The notes beneath the pieces are model-generated. The model saw nothing but the letters and a program-made list of their open reading frames with translations. It was not told the DNA's origin and did no database searches. Source: CAYVIB01 sp964451365 (lineage in GTDB: Bacteria > Pseudomonadota > Gammaproteobacteria > Pseudomonadales > Cellvibrionaceae). From it: a stretch of DNA of 64,000 bases. The position numbers and the translations under genes are program-made. Location: positions 1 to 64,000 of the forward strand of contig CAYVIB010000001.1 of the NCBI GenBank assembly GCA_964451365.1, read 5' to 3'. This document shows positions 51,552 through 61,800 of this stretch, piece after piece (positions within the stretch are counted from its first letter, which is position 1; every line of letters begins with the position of its first letter).

Positions 51552-52892
51552 TCAGCTGGCCAATGCCCGAGGGCGGGACATTACATTGGTGATAACTTTA
51601 TTCTTGCCACTGTTCTTCGCATCATATAAAGCTTCATCGGCCTGTTTGAACATGTGATCGAGGTTCGGCTCCGACATGGTGGCAACGCCAAAACTTGCGG
51701 TAATGCGGATGTTGGAGTGGAGCGACTTTTCGGCCAGCTTTTTTCTCAATGTCTCCGCCACCGAATGGGCTTCATCGAGATTGGTACGCGGGCAAACCAG
51801 CATGAATTCCTCCCCTCCCCACCGTGCCAGTAAATCTGATTTGCGTATATTTTCGCGCAACAGTCGAGCGGCGGCGACGAGAATGGCGTCTCCCGAGTCG
51901 TGACCGTGAAGGTCATTAATTTTTTTGAAGTCGTCGATATCAATAAGAGCAAGGGAAAAAGGTGTTTGGTAACGTCGCCAGTTTTCCAGGCCTTCCCGTA
52001 ATGCGTCGCGGATACCCAGGCGATTCAGGGCACCGGTGAGTAAATCTGTTTTGGCGAGATCTTCGAACTGCTTATTTTGCAAATTCAACACACGGTTTAT
52101 CGCAACCAGCTCGTTCTCGTTTTTCCGGTGGCGGGAGAGTTCTGTACTGAGTTTGACAATGTGATAAACGAGGATACAAAAAATCGACAAAAGCCAGCAG
52201 ATAACAATGTATTTGTAAAGATCCTTCTCGGTAATGAGCGGGCCCTGCCAACTGATGCTGTGCAATTGGATATCGTGGACTCCACCTCGAAGACCCGAGC
52301 CGGTTTGCAGTTCGACAAAGACCACGTCATTAAAATCCGGATGCGAAAATTCCAGTGGTATATTTTTATTGATCAACCACCAACTGGCTACGCGAAAATC
52401 CTGTAACGAAAGCGACAGTCCGTCTTGTAGTTTGCTGACTGGAAGTTCGACCTCGTTGTATTTTGTGGTGGTGACATCGCCGAGCACGTAGTATTTCGGA
52501 TTGCGGTTGCGCAGGTAGAGGCGCAGGTAATCCCCCTCTCCCCGATAGCTGACTTGCATCCGCATGGTGTCGTACTTGCGCAAATCAAGCCCGCGCCCTT
52601 CCTCGTCCAGTACAGCGATCTGGTAACTGCAAAAGGGGTCGCTGAACGCAGGGCCCAGCTTGCAGGACCAGGAATGATTCTTCCTGTCCAGCCAACTTAC
52701 CTGGCTATTGCCTCCCATCCCGTTGTCATCAAAAAGCTGCGCTTGATAATCCGTGGGAGTGAGGGAGTAAGTTCGGGTAATCCACTCGCGCGGGATGGCA
52801 AGCGCGATAATGGACAACACCGCCATAACGCCCAAAAGCGATTCTATGCGCAATATAACGTGCAAAATTTTTTTCTTTACAGATGGCTTCAC
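51552..52892 (-). CDS. Membrane-bound diguanylate cyclase (GGDEF), paralogue of 15437-16786
   Basis: 446 residues: N-terminal membrane helix (LLGVMAVLSIIALAI), a periplasmic domain to about 230, a second helix (YIVICWLLSIFCILVYHIV), then GGDEF from about 280. The catalytic loop is RWGGEEFMLV and the metal site LIDIDDFKKINDLHG, so it should make cyclic di-GMP. The periplasmic domain matches that of the cyclase at 15437-16786 in order and motif (LQDFRVASWWLINKNI versus SEFVVTEWWLLTYDI). The gene stands alone, 290 bases from yceH, which reads away from it. Confidence 0.93.
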   Translation of the reverse strand: MKPSVKKKILHVILRIESLLGVMAVLSIIALAIPREWITRTYSLTPTDYQAQLFDDNGMGGNSQVSWLDRKNHSWSCKLGPAFSDPFCSYQIAVLDEEGRGLDLRKYDTMRMQVSYRGEGDYLRLYLRNRNPKYYVLGDVTTTKYNEVELPVSKLQDGLSLSLQDFRVASWWLINKNIPLEFSHPDFNDVVFVELQTGSGLRGGVHDIQLHSISWQGPLITEKDLYKYIVICWLLSIFCILVYHIVKLSTELSRHRKNENELVAINRVLNLQNKQFEDLAKTDLLTGALNRLGIRDALREGLENWRRYQTPFSLALIDIDDFKKINDLHGHDSGDAILVAAARLLRENIRKSDLLARWGGEEFMLVCPRTNLDEAHSVAETLRKKLAEKSLHSNIRITASFGVATMSEPNLDHMFKQADEALYDAKNSGKNKVITNVMSRPRALAS

Positions 52893-53183
52893 TGGTTACA
52901 GGGATTAATAAAGGGTGAATTGAGCTAAAACAACGGCTGGCAGCCTGTTAAAAATGAGACGAAAGTATTTGCCTTGTATAAGTTTAGCAGGCGGTTGACA
53001 AACTGGTGGTCAAAAATGGTTAAGGGGCGTTGTTGCGGGAGGAGCGGATTCGATTGGCTATGTATTTTAACGTTTGCCAAACAAAAACGTATATCGAAGA
53101 GTGTGTATAGCGTTTAAAAAAACCGCTTCCGACCCTCGACGAAGGCGGTATACTGCCGCTTTCCAGTACCTGGTGGAGAAACC

Positions 53184-53882
53184 ATGAGAGAACTGAGCTT
53201 ATATGAAACGCGTGTTATTGGCGCGCTGATCGAGAAAAAGCTGACCACGCCGGATCAATACCCACTGTCCCTTAACGCGCTAACAAACGCCTGTAATCAG
53301 AAAAGCAACCGTGAACCGGTACTGGAGCTGGAGGAGCAGCAGGTGCGGCAGGTCGTCGATGGGCTGATCGCCATCAACCTGGTTGGCGAAGTCACTTACG
53401 GCAGCCGGGTGCCCAAGTACCAGCATCGCTTCTGCAATACTGAATTCAACCCCTTGCACTTGTCTTCACCGGAGCTGGCTATTATCTGCTGCCTGTTCCT
53501 GCGCGGTCCGCAGACGCCGGGAGAGCTGCGCACCCGCACCGGTCGGCTCTATGACTTTAAGGATCTGCAGCAAGTGGAGTCTGCCCTGCAGGATTTGATT
53601 GACCGCGAAGATGGCCCCCTCGTAATGAAGTTACCCCGGGAACCAGGAAAGCGCGAGTCCCGACTTGCCCACTTGTTCAGCGGCGAGCCGGAACTGCCGG
53701 TAGAGGAACTGCCGGTAGAAGGGTACCCGGAGCAGCCAGGCCCGGATTCAACATCGTCTTCAACATCGCCCGCCACGGCTACGTCGCTTAACGCACGGGT
53801 TGACGCGCTGGAGGGGCAGGTAGCGCGGATGCAAGCGGAAATCGAGCTGCTAAAGCGGCAATGGGAAGAATTGAACTCGTAG
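53184..53882 (+). CDS. YceH family protein (DUF480)
   Basis: 232 residues. The DUF480 double winged-helix fold is clear in LSLYETRVIGALIEKKLTTP, DQYPLSLNALTNACNQKSNR and FLRGPQTPGELRTRTGRLYD. A proline-serine-rich linker with a repeated VEELPVE segment (about 170-200) leads to a short coiled coil, ALEGQVARMQAEIELLKRQW. Role unknown in detail; widespread in gammaproteobacteria. The 291 bases upstream (52893-53183) hold no other gene. Confidence 0.93.
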   Translation: MRELSLYETRVIGALIEKKLTTPDQYPLSLNALTNACNQKSNREPVLELEEQQVRQVVDGLIAINLVGEVTYGSRVPKYQHRFCNTEFNPLHLSSPELAIICCLFLRGPQTPGELRTRTGRLYDFKDLQQVESALQDLIDREDGPLVMKLPREPGKRESRLAHLFSGEPELPVEELPVEGYPEQPGPDSTSSSTSPATATSLNARVDALEGQVARMQAEIELLKRQWEELNS

Positions 53883-53996
53883 GGAGTTGCCGGATCCCGC
53901 CAATAATCGAATTGGCTGGGTTGTTGCAAACTGGCGGGCGCGGCCCGGGTTCACCCAAGCCGGTTGCTTCCAATGCATACAAAAGTGGGGGTGTCG

Positions 53997-54737
53997 TTAC
54001 AAGCTGAGCCGCTTGAAAAGAAACTCCGGTATGGCGCAAATTATCGCCATGATGGGTCTCCAGAACCACGGCGTGTAAAGTTCATTCCTGCCTTTCCGCT
54101 CTGCTTTAAAAATGTCCGCCGCCACCCGTTCCGGAGAGGCAAACAGGCGGGTCTTTTTAAAGTCAGCTGTCATCGGTGTGTCAACCATCCCGGGTTTTAC
54201 TGTCAGCACCTTTACCTTGGTCTTGAAAAGGCGATTTCTCAGGCCCTGAAGATAGCAGCTCACTCCCGCCTTTGTGCTGCCATAGATGTAATTACTTTGT
54301 CTGCCCCGATCACCGGCAACCGAGGAAAAAGCGATGATGGATCCGCGCTGCCTGTTTTCGAACACTTCCGCAATGGGTTCCAGAATGGAGATATAGCTGA
54401 GGTAGTTGATGAACAGTAATTCTTCGGCAAGGGAATAGGAGCGCTGCGCGGCGACTTGATCACCCAACAGTCCGTGGCCAACGATGGCACTGTCGATCTC
54501 GGGTATTTCAGAAAAAATCTGCTTTATCGTCTGGTTGTGGGTGTGCGGGGCCTGAAAGTCAAGGGTACATATTTTCTCCACTTTTCCGCCGAGGCGAGAC
54601 AGATCATTTGCCACCGCCTCAAGCCGTTCGGAATCCCTGCCAACAAGGGCAAACCGCGCCTGGTTCCTGGCGTAGAGGCGTAATAAAGCTTGAACGATGG
54701 TGGAAGTTGCTCCCACCACTAAAATGGTTTTACTCAT
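53997..54737 (-). CDS. SDR-family reductase, DprE2-like
   Basis: 246 residues with KTILVVGATSTIVQALLRLY as the cofactor site, and YIYGSTKAGVSCYLQGLRNR as the catalytic YxxxK. This fits the group that includes DprE2, the NADH-dependent reductase finishing epimerisation of polyprenyl-phosphoryl ribose to arabinose. Divergent from a DprE1-like oxidase and a UbiA-type transferase, which strengthens that reading. The C-terminus ends in a hydrophobic, possibly membrane-associated stretch (PWFWRPIMAIICAIPEFLF). The pathway product in this organism is inferred. Confidence 0.8.
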   Translation of the reverse strand: MSKTILVVGATSTIVQALLRLYARNQARFALVGRDSERLEAVANDLSRLGGKVEKICTLDFQAPHTHNQTIKQIFSEIPEIDSAIVGHGLLGDQVAAQRSYSLAEELLFINYLSYISILEPIAEVFENRQRGSIIAFSSVAGDRGRQSNYIYGSTKAGVSCYLQGLRNRLFKTKVKVLTVKPGMVDTPMTADFKKTRLFASPERVAADIFKAERKGRNELYTPWFWRPIMAIICAIPEFLFKRLSL

Positions 54738-54981
54738 ACTTTCCTCTGGTAAATGCCTTATGTTTGTTATTAAAGCGTGACGTATTTTAAATTAAGTATT
54801 AACGGCAGTTGTTGCTTAATCGGGAGTCTTGTTATTATCTCTTGCCTTTACGGATCTGCGTTTTTGCATTGTACACATAACAAGCAGATTATTTAAAACA
54901 AAACAGAAGTCAAACCCGTTTTCACCGGATGAAATCGTCCGGCAACTATAAAAGATAAAAGAACAGACAAAGGGTAATGGA

Positions 54982-56313
54982 GTGACTATAGAGTCATGGG
55001 GGCGAATCACACGTTGCCATCCGACAATTTACCATCCGTCGCAATTGTCAGCGGAGATTTCTGCCTACCTGGTAGAGCACAGTAATTTACTTCCCTACGG
55101 CTTTGGGCGCAGTTATGGGGATGTCTGCCTGAACGATGACTACACATCTGTTTTAACCCGAAGTCTCAAGCAGATTATTTCATTTGATAAGGCCACGGGA
55201 GTCATTTGTTGCGAAGCCGGTATTTCCCTGGCGGAACTGCTGGCGGTTTGTGTTCCGGAGGGCTGGTTTTTGCCGGTCACGCCGGGGACGAAATTTGTCA
55301 GCGTGGGAGGCGCTATCGCCAATGACGTGCACGGCAAGAATCACCATCGAATGGGTACATTCGGGCGTCATCTAAACCGTTTTCAACTGATTCGAAGTGA
55401 CGGTGCCTATATATGCAGCCGGCAAGAGAATTCCGATCTTTTTAGCGCCACGATCGGAGGTCTGGGCCTTACCGGATTAATCGCCTGGGCGGAACTGCGG
55501 CTCAAACCCATAGAGTCATATTATGTCGATGTCGAAACGGCAGTGTTTGATGACTTCGATGCGTTTTTTTCTCTTGCGGACGTGGCAGACCGACAATATG
55601 AATACACCGTTGCCTGGGTGGACACCTCCAGGCAGGCCCGTTCACGGGGAAGGGGAATATTTATTATGGGGAACCATAGTAAAGCCCAAGTGCAAAATGA
55701 ACTGGCGTCCCATCGGGTAAAATCGCCGCTTTTCCCGGTGCCTTTCGATCTGCCGGCGTTTTTTTCCGGAGGCATATTTGCCAATTTGTTCAACCGTACC
55801 TATTTCAATTTAAATAAAATCAAAAGCGGCCGGTCGAGACAGCATTATGAACCTTTTTTTTACCCGCTTGACCGGGTCGGAGGGTGGAACCGGTTTTACG
55901 GCAGGCGAGGTTTCTACCAATTGCAGTTCGTTGTGCCGAAGCAGAATAAAGAAATACTTTATGCGGTGCTGGAGGAGTTTTCCCGATCCGGGTTTTACTC
56001 CTTTTTGTCGGTGTTAAAGGTATTTGGACAACAGTCCTCGCCGGGTTTGTTGTCCTTTCCCATGCCGGGCTACACGCTCACAGTGGATTTGCCCAATCGG
56101 GGAAGCCATACCATGGAAACTCTCCACAAGCTAAATCATATGATTTTTGAGGCTGGGGGAAGAATTTATCCAGCAAAGGATGCGAGCATGACCAGGCAGA
56201 TATTCTGTGACAGCTATTCTGCCGGCCTGAGCAGGTTCGAGCAGTTTGTCGACCCTCATTTCACTTCCTCTTTCTGGCGGCGGTGCGGGAGAGGTAAGGG
56301 AGACCGCGCATGA
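54982..56313 (+). CDS. FAD-linked oxidoreductase, DprE1-like
   Basis: 443 residues from GTG 54982 with AGGG seven bases ahead (an ATG at 54977 stops at once). N-terminal FAD-binding domain: LLPYGFGRSYGDVCLNDD, FLPVTPGTKFVSVGGAIAND and VHGKNHHRMGTFGRH, where the histidine region contacts flavin. DprE1 oxidises decaprenyl-phosphoryl ribose at C2 so that DprE2 can reduce it to the arabinose form. Its last four bases overlap the UbiA gene start. Assignment rests on family and neighbours. Confidence 0.84.
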   Translation: MTIESWGRITRCHPTIYHPSQLSAEISAYLVEHSNLLPYGFGRSYGDVCLNDDYTSVLTRSLKQIISFDKATGVICCEAGISLAELLAVCVPEGWFLPVTPGTKFVSVGGAIANDVHGKNHHRMGTFGRHLNRFQLIRSDGAYICSRQENSDLFSATIGGLGLTGLIAWAELRLKPIESYYVDVETAVFDDFDAFFSLADVADRQYEYTVAWVDTSRQARSRGRGIFIMGNHSKAQVQNELASHRVKSPLFPVPFDLPAFFSGGIFANLFNRTYFNLNKIKSGRSRQHYEPFFYPLDRVGGWNRFYGRRGFYQLQFVVPKQNKEILYAVLEEFSRSGFYSFLSVLKVFGQQSSPGLLSFPMPGYTLTVDLPNRGSHTMETLHKLNHMIFEAGGRIYPAKDASMTRQIFCDSYSAGLSRFEQFVDPHFTSSFWRRCGRGKGDRA

Positions 56314-57734
56314 AGCACATATTTGTCGATTTGGATGGCTGCCTGGTAAACGGCGATACCTTATATGAGAATATCCTGGCATTGTTTCGCAAACGGCCGC
56401 TGATGGCGTTGTTGATTCCGCTATGGATACTAAAAGGTAAGGCTAAATTCAAGCATTTGGTGGCCAGGGAGGCGGAGATTAATCCGCGTTGTCTGACTTA
56501 TAACGCCGATCTGCTGGCGTGGCTGAATGACAAGAAAAAAGAGGGGCATTCGCTTTATCTTGCCACCGCGGCAAATCAGCGGATTGCAAAAGCGGTTTGC
56601 GATCACCTGAAAATATTTGACGGGTATATTGCCTCCACGTTGGACCTTAACCTGTCCGGCAAACTAAAAAAGAAAGCCATTAAAGCGATCTCATCAATAT
56701 ACGGTTATGTGGGAGATTGTGCGGTGGATCTGGACGTTTGGGATGAGGCCGCGGAAGTCATTGTGGTCGGTAATAAAAATAATGTTCGCAAACGACTTGC
56801 GAAAAACGAAGCGAACAAAACATTTTTTCAGCAGAAGAAGCTTTCTCCAATCGTTATATTGAAAGCCATTCGTATCCACCAATGGGCGAAAAATCTTCTC
56901 GTGTTTGTACCGTTGCTTCTGGCGCATCAGGTCAGTTCGACGAGTGGCGCACTTTATGGTGTGCTTGCGTTCATAACATTTTGCCTGATGTCATCGGCCG
57001 CTTATTTGATAAATGACTTGCTCGACCTTGAAGCGGACAGGCTGCACCAGCATAAGCGCTTGCGTCCATTGGCCGCCGGTGAATTATCGCTTCTTTTAGG
57101 CGGGGCGATGGCCGTGAGTTTTATTTTGGTTGCGCTTGGTTTGGCTCTTTGGTTTGCGCCTCCGCTGGCCGGAATGCTCCTGGCGTATTTTATTTTTACC
57201 CTCCTTTACTCTTTCAAGCTCAAGAAAATTGTCATGCTGGATGTTCTTGTCCTGGGCTCCCTTTATGCGTGGCGGCTTTTGGCGGGCGCGGTTGCCACAG
57301 ACGTGGAAGTCAGTCCGTGGCTGGTGTCGTTTTCCACATTCTTTTTCCTTTCACTGGCTTTGTCGAAGCGAAGTTCGGAGCTTTTCGATCTGGGAGAGGA
57401 GATTTCGAACAACCTCACGCGACGAGGCTATATCCGACAGGATCTGCCCATGATAAATGCGATGGGAGTAACAACCGCCATGGCATCGTTGGTCGTGTTC
57501 AGTTTGTATATTTACAATCCCGGCGTGTCATCACTGTACGTTACGCCCCAGATTCTATGGGGTGAAGTCCTGTTGCTTACCTATTGGATAGGGCGTATCT
57601 GGATATTAACGGGGCGGGGGCAGCTCCATCAGGACCCGGTTATGTTTGCGTTAAAGGACGGGCAAAGCTATATCGTCGGGGTTTTAATGGCATTGCTTGC
57701 AGTTGTCGCCGCCAGTCCACTCGAGTTGTTTTAA
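56310..57734 (+). CDS. HAD-UbiA fusion; probable polyprenyl-phosphate phosphoribosyltransferase
   Basis: 474 residues in two parts. Residues 1-185 are a HAD-like phosphatase (FVDLDGCLVNGDTLYENIL; YVGDCAVDLDVWDEA). From about 190 comes a UbiA-type prenyltransferase: IRIHQWAKNLLVFVPLLLAH, then the metal-binding LINDLLDLEADRLHQHKRLR and a second aspartate region (SSELFDLGEEISNNLTRRGY), with eight or nine helices. Such fusions make phosphoribosyl-polyprenyl phosphate and its dephosphorylated form in one protein, the substrate for DprE1/DprE2. Overlaps the DprE1-like gene by four bases. Confidence 0.86.
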   Translation: MKHIFVDLDGCLVNGDTLYENILALFRKRPLMALLIPLWILKGKAKFKHLVAREAEINPRCLTYNADLLAWLNDKKKEGHSLYLATAANQRIAKAVCDHLKIFDGYIASTLDLNLSGKLKKKAIKAISSIYGYVGDCAVDLDVWDEAAEVIVVGNKNNVRKRLAKNEANKTFFQQKKLSPIVILKAIRIHQWAKNLLVFVPLLLAHQVSSTSGALYGVLAFITFCLMSSAAYLINDLLDLEADRLHQHKRLRPLAAGELSLLLGGAMAVSFILVALGLALWFAPPLAGMLLAYFIFTLLYSFKLKKIVMLDVLVLGSLYAWRLLAGAVATDVEVSPWLVSFSTFFFLSLALSKRSSELFDLGEEISNNLTRRGYIRQDLPMINAMGVTTAMASLVVFSLYIYNPGVSSLYVTPQILWGEVLLLTYWIGRIWILTGRGQLHQDPVMFALKDGQSYIVGVLMALLAVVAASPLELF

Positions 57735-57758
57735 GTTCAATTCAATAAGGAGTTTTCC

Positions 57759-58823
57759 ATGCTGTCCCGCTCGGCATTACCGCAGGCCTCCATCGATTCC
57801 ATCGCAGGCGGTGTACGTGGTTTTTTCTTCTTCTTCGCGTCCATTGCAGTCATACTTCTCACCGAAAAAGTGGATATTGAGTGGAAGTGGGCACACCTGT
57901 TTTTCGACTACGACTATGGTTTTCTGAAAAGGGGATTGGTGGGAGAGTTAATCGACTGGACGCCCATTGACCCTTCACTGGAGAATTTCAAAGCCATTGC
58001 TGTGTTGCTGCTTTTGGGTGTGGCGGTAGCTTTTTACCAGTTGATAAAGGATATGCCTAATAAGGAGTTTTTTGGTTTTTCCTTTCTTTTCCTGTTTTCT
58101 CCGCTGTTGTTCAGGAATTACGTCTTTGATTGGGGGCGCTATGACCAACTGGCGATAATCTTCGTTTTCCTGCTGATTCGATTCTCCGAGGACGATTCGA
58201 AATCCAGGTGGTTTTTATATGCAAGTCCGCTGTTGCTGTTCATTCACGAAGGATTTGTTTTTTGGGTATTTCCCATCATTTTGACTATCGCCCTGTTGCA
58301 ACAAAAAAGTACCCTTTATAAGTTGTTGCCCATTCTTTTATTCAGCGGTGTATGTATCCTGACCTGGGGAGGGTTGGATATCGATCCCGACGAATATTAC
58401 CTTCACCTGCAGGAATGGGCGAAGCCCCACTCCATTCATCAGGCAATTGTATTCACTTTTACTCCGGGTATTTCGGATGTCATATCGGAGTTTTCTCTTT
58501 ACGCCGGCAAGAACCTGACTACCGCCAAAGGATATAAGGCGATATTCTTTCTTTTCCTGTCCGTGCTTCCGCTGACTTTGATCGCGGACAAGCGATTGCT
58601 TTTGCTCGGTCTGCTGGGTGTGGTATCGTCCGGTGTTTTGCTTATCCTTGGTGCCGATATCTGGCGGTGGGTATCTTTAATGGCTACAAGCGCGATGTTC
58701 TTCCTGCTTTATGCCTACAAGAAATCAATGCTTAGAACCTCACCTGCACTGGGTTACTACCTGATGCTGGCAGGTTTGATTGGGCTGGTGTCGGCACCTA
58801 TAGGTATTCATATTTTTCACTAA
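57759..58823 (+). CDS. Polytopic membrane protein, candidate glycosyltransferase
   Basis: 354 residues with about ten predicted membrane helices and short loops. The first loop has an acidic segment, LFFDYDYGFLKRGLVGELID, and later LFRNYVFDWGRYDQLAIIFV. EpsG/GT-C-type transferases place acidic residues in such loops, but I recognise no named family. It starts 24 bases after the UbiA gene in the same direction, so it probably uses or moves the lipid-linked pentose made by the preceding enzymes. Confidence 0.72.
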   Translation: MLSRSALPQASIDSIAGGVRGFFFFFASIAVILLTEKVDIEWKWAHLFFDYDYGFLKRGLVGELIDWTPIDPSLENFKAIAVLLLLGVAVAFYQLIKDMPNKEFFGFSFLFLFSPLLFRNYVFDWGRYDQLAIIFVFLLIRFSEDDSKSRWFLYASPLLLFIHEGFVFWVFPIILTIALLQQKSTLYKLLPILLFSGVCILTWGGLDIDPDEYYLHLQEWAKPHSIHQAIVFTFTPGISDVISEFSLYAGKNLTTAKGYKAIFFLFLSVLPLTLIADKRLLLLGLLGVVSSGVLLILGADIWRWVSLMATSAMFFLLYAYKKSMLRTSPALGYYLMLAGLIGLVSAPIGIHIFH

Positions 58824-58856
58824 ATAATTCGATGCCAATTGAATTCTGCGCTGGGA

Positions 58857-58886
58857 TAAAACGCTATCGTCCGGAACGATAGCGTT
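58857..58886 (-). terminator. Terminator of the DUF1080 gene
   Basis: On the minus strand AACGCTATCGT, loop of five, ACGATAGCGTT, followed by TTTATCC. The same stem read on the plus strand lacks a T run, so it mainly serves the leftward gene, which stops 11 bases away. Confidence 0.8.
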
Positions 58887-58896
58887 ACTTGAAGGC

Positions 58897-61800
58897 TTAC
58901 AACTCCCGAATCTTGATGTTCCTGAACCAAACTTCGTCGCCGTGATCCTGCAGCACGATGTGCCCGCGACGAACAGTTCCGAATTCCGGCATGTTTTTGA
59001 ATTTGCTGTTTGCCACCAGTGCTTTCCATTTCGGTGTCCACATCTGGGTTTCAATGATCTTGTAGCCGTTGAGCCAGTGCTCCACCTTGCCATTGGTAAC
59101 GATTAAACGGCTGCGATTCCACTCGCCGGCTTCATTGACACTCACGAACCTGCTTTCGATTAAATCGTAAAGATCGCCGGCGCGGTGTTTGTCAATTTTC
59201 CCGTCCGGGTGGCCAATGTTATCGAGCAGTTGATATTCCGGACCTGTTTGCCAAGCCTGGTCATAGGCGGCATCTTCCTTGACGTTGTAAATAATTCCGC
59301 TGTTACCATTTGGCTGAACTTTCCACTCCAGATACAACTCGTAATTTTCGTAAGGCTTATCCGTGATAATAATATCGCCGCCGGTGCCGTTTTCCCCGGA
59401 ACCGAGGGCCAGGTGGAGCGTGCCATCTTCCACTTGCCAAAGTGTGCCGAGGGTGTCGGAGTTGAGGGTGTCGGAGTTGAGGGTGTCGGAGTTATAGTTG
59501 CGCAGGCCGTTCGTGGTTTTACCGTCGAACAATAGTTTCCATCCTTGCGCTACTTCATCGCGTGTTAATTCGTTGTCGTGCCTGCTGTACGAGAGATTGA
59601 TCATAACCGGCTTGTCGCTGGGAATGGCGTTAAGTGTGTACCAGGCTTCGGTGGTCCACAGTTCGTGGTAAAACTGGCTTTGAAAGGGGCGGATCACACG
59701 GAAATACACCACATGATTTTTCTTCAGGCCCGCCAGCTCAAAAGCGATTTTTGTCCTGTCCCCGGACAGGGAAAACCCCTTGATCTCCAGCTCTTCCACT
59801 CCTTTTTTTGGACCGCCGTATTCCGCCGTAGGTTCGTAATACCATTGCTGGATCAGAAAGTCTTCGGCTGAAACATTCTCCCCGGCGGCCAGCGGCTCGG
59901 TGAACTCGATTTCAAAACCGTTGGAGCGGGCGCTGACGCTCAACATCTCAAAGGTTGAGCGGCCGTTGTAAACGAGGCGCTGCAGGCCGTACCAGAATTT
60001 GTTTGGCTGAGCCCAGTTACCCGGATTGCCGATGCCGCCGACAATCAGTGAGCCGTCCGGCGCCCAATCAAGGCGGTTGACTCCCGCTTCCAGCCCCTGG
60101 GTAAAGCGGAACACCGCCCCTTGCAGCCGTCCGTTCACCCGCTCGGCAAAAACCCGCTTAATGCCGCCGTGGGTGACATCGCCATGGATCATCTGGTTCT
60201 GGTAGGGCCCCAGGTTAAGCGGGCCCGGTTCGGTGGGAGAGTTACCGATTTCGTCCTGCGGCAGCCATACCATCGGCGGCGTTTCAATCAGGTATTTTGT
60301 GGCTTCAAAGTTTACCGACCGTGAGCCGTACCAGGCGCCGGGTGTCAGCTCGATAATTTTGTTGGCGGGCAGCCAGTCGCCCTGGTTGTCGGCGATAAAA
60401 AGCCCATTATCGACGCCAGCACCGATGCCGTTGGGCGTGCGCAGGCCGTGAGCGATAAAATCCACTCGACCGGAATCCTTTTGAATCCTCATCGCCTTGC
60501 CGCGGTCGGGCGCCTGAGGCTGCGCGCTGGCGCCGCCGGGCAGAATGGCGGTGGCAAGCGCGGCATAAAAGTAGCCATCGCGGTATTCCAGGCCGAAGCT
60601 GAACTCGTGGAAGTTATCGGTCACGCTCCAGTCGTTGGCCACCAGCATGTATCGGTCGATGATTTCGTCGCCATCGTCATCCACCAGCCGGGTGAGCTCC
60701 TGCTTTTGCATTACATAGATTTCGTCGTCCACCACCTGGATGCCCAACGGTTCGGCAAGGCCTTTGGCGATAGGTTTTACTTTGATATTGTCCGGATTAC
60801 TGTCGGTGTAGTTTTCAACGATGTACACCGTGCCTTCGGGGTCCCAGGTGGAGATCACCATGCGGCCGTCGGCGAAAAAGTCGATACCGCCCACCATCGC
60901 CTCAAACTCCGGCGGGCGCGCCTGGTAAAGGTCGAATGACGGATGGACTGTTTCAAGGGGCCGGGTATCGCCGGGAATGGATTTGATCTGCTTGTCATCC
61001 CGAATAACGATTTCGCTTTTGCGGTAGTCGTCGGGTTTTACCAACAGCGCCGCGGGGGGAACCAGTTCGAACCCGCCGGTCTCTTCGTTGTACCATTGCA
61101 GCGACAACGCGGCTCCCGCGGTGCCCTGGAAATAGAGAATTTCCAGGGCGTGGTCGCCAGCCTCAAGCTCCACCGTGGCGTCCACCGGGTCGGGGCCGTG
61201 GAAACCCCAGTTGTCGATAACCCTCTCTCCATCCAGGTAAAGGTAGGCGCCGTCGTCGCTCACCAGTCGCAAGGTTTTGGTGGTGGGTTCGGTAATGCGC
61301 AGGTTCGATTTCACCTGGTAGGCAAAACGCTCCTTTTCCGCGGTAAAGCCATCTACATCGCGAATATGAATCTGTGGCGCCAGGGCGGCCATGGCAGGTG
61401 CCGCTGCCCGCAGATCATCGACGTTCGGTTGATCGCCGCTGAAATAGTGAAGATAAAAAACTGCTCCAGGTGTTTCGGTATGGATTTCCGGCGTCGACGT
61501 ATCGAGCGGAACCGGCACGGACTCCTGTCCCGATGCCCAGGCCTCGTCGGCGGCGGGTGCGTCGCTATCGTCCAGGGACAGGATATAGCTGATCATGCCG
61601 ATGGCGTCTTCACGGTCGAGGGTTGGATGGGGCGTCATCATCGCGTCGCCCCAGACGCCGGAACCGCCTTCGATTACTTTGTCCGCCAATCTACTCCTGG
61701 TGCCTTCGGTGTCCGGATAGCGGCGGGCGATATCGAGGTAGGACGGGCCAACCGTTTTCACAGTTTCGTTATGGCAGGCCGCGCAGTCGCCGGCCTCTAT

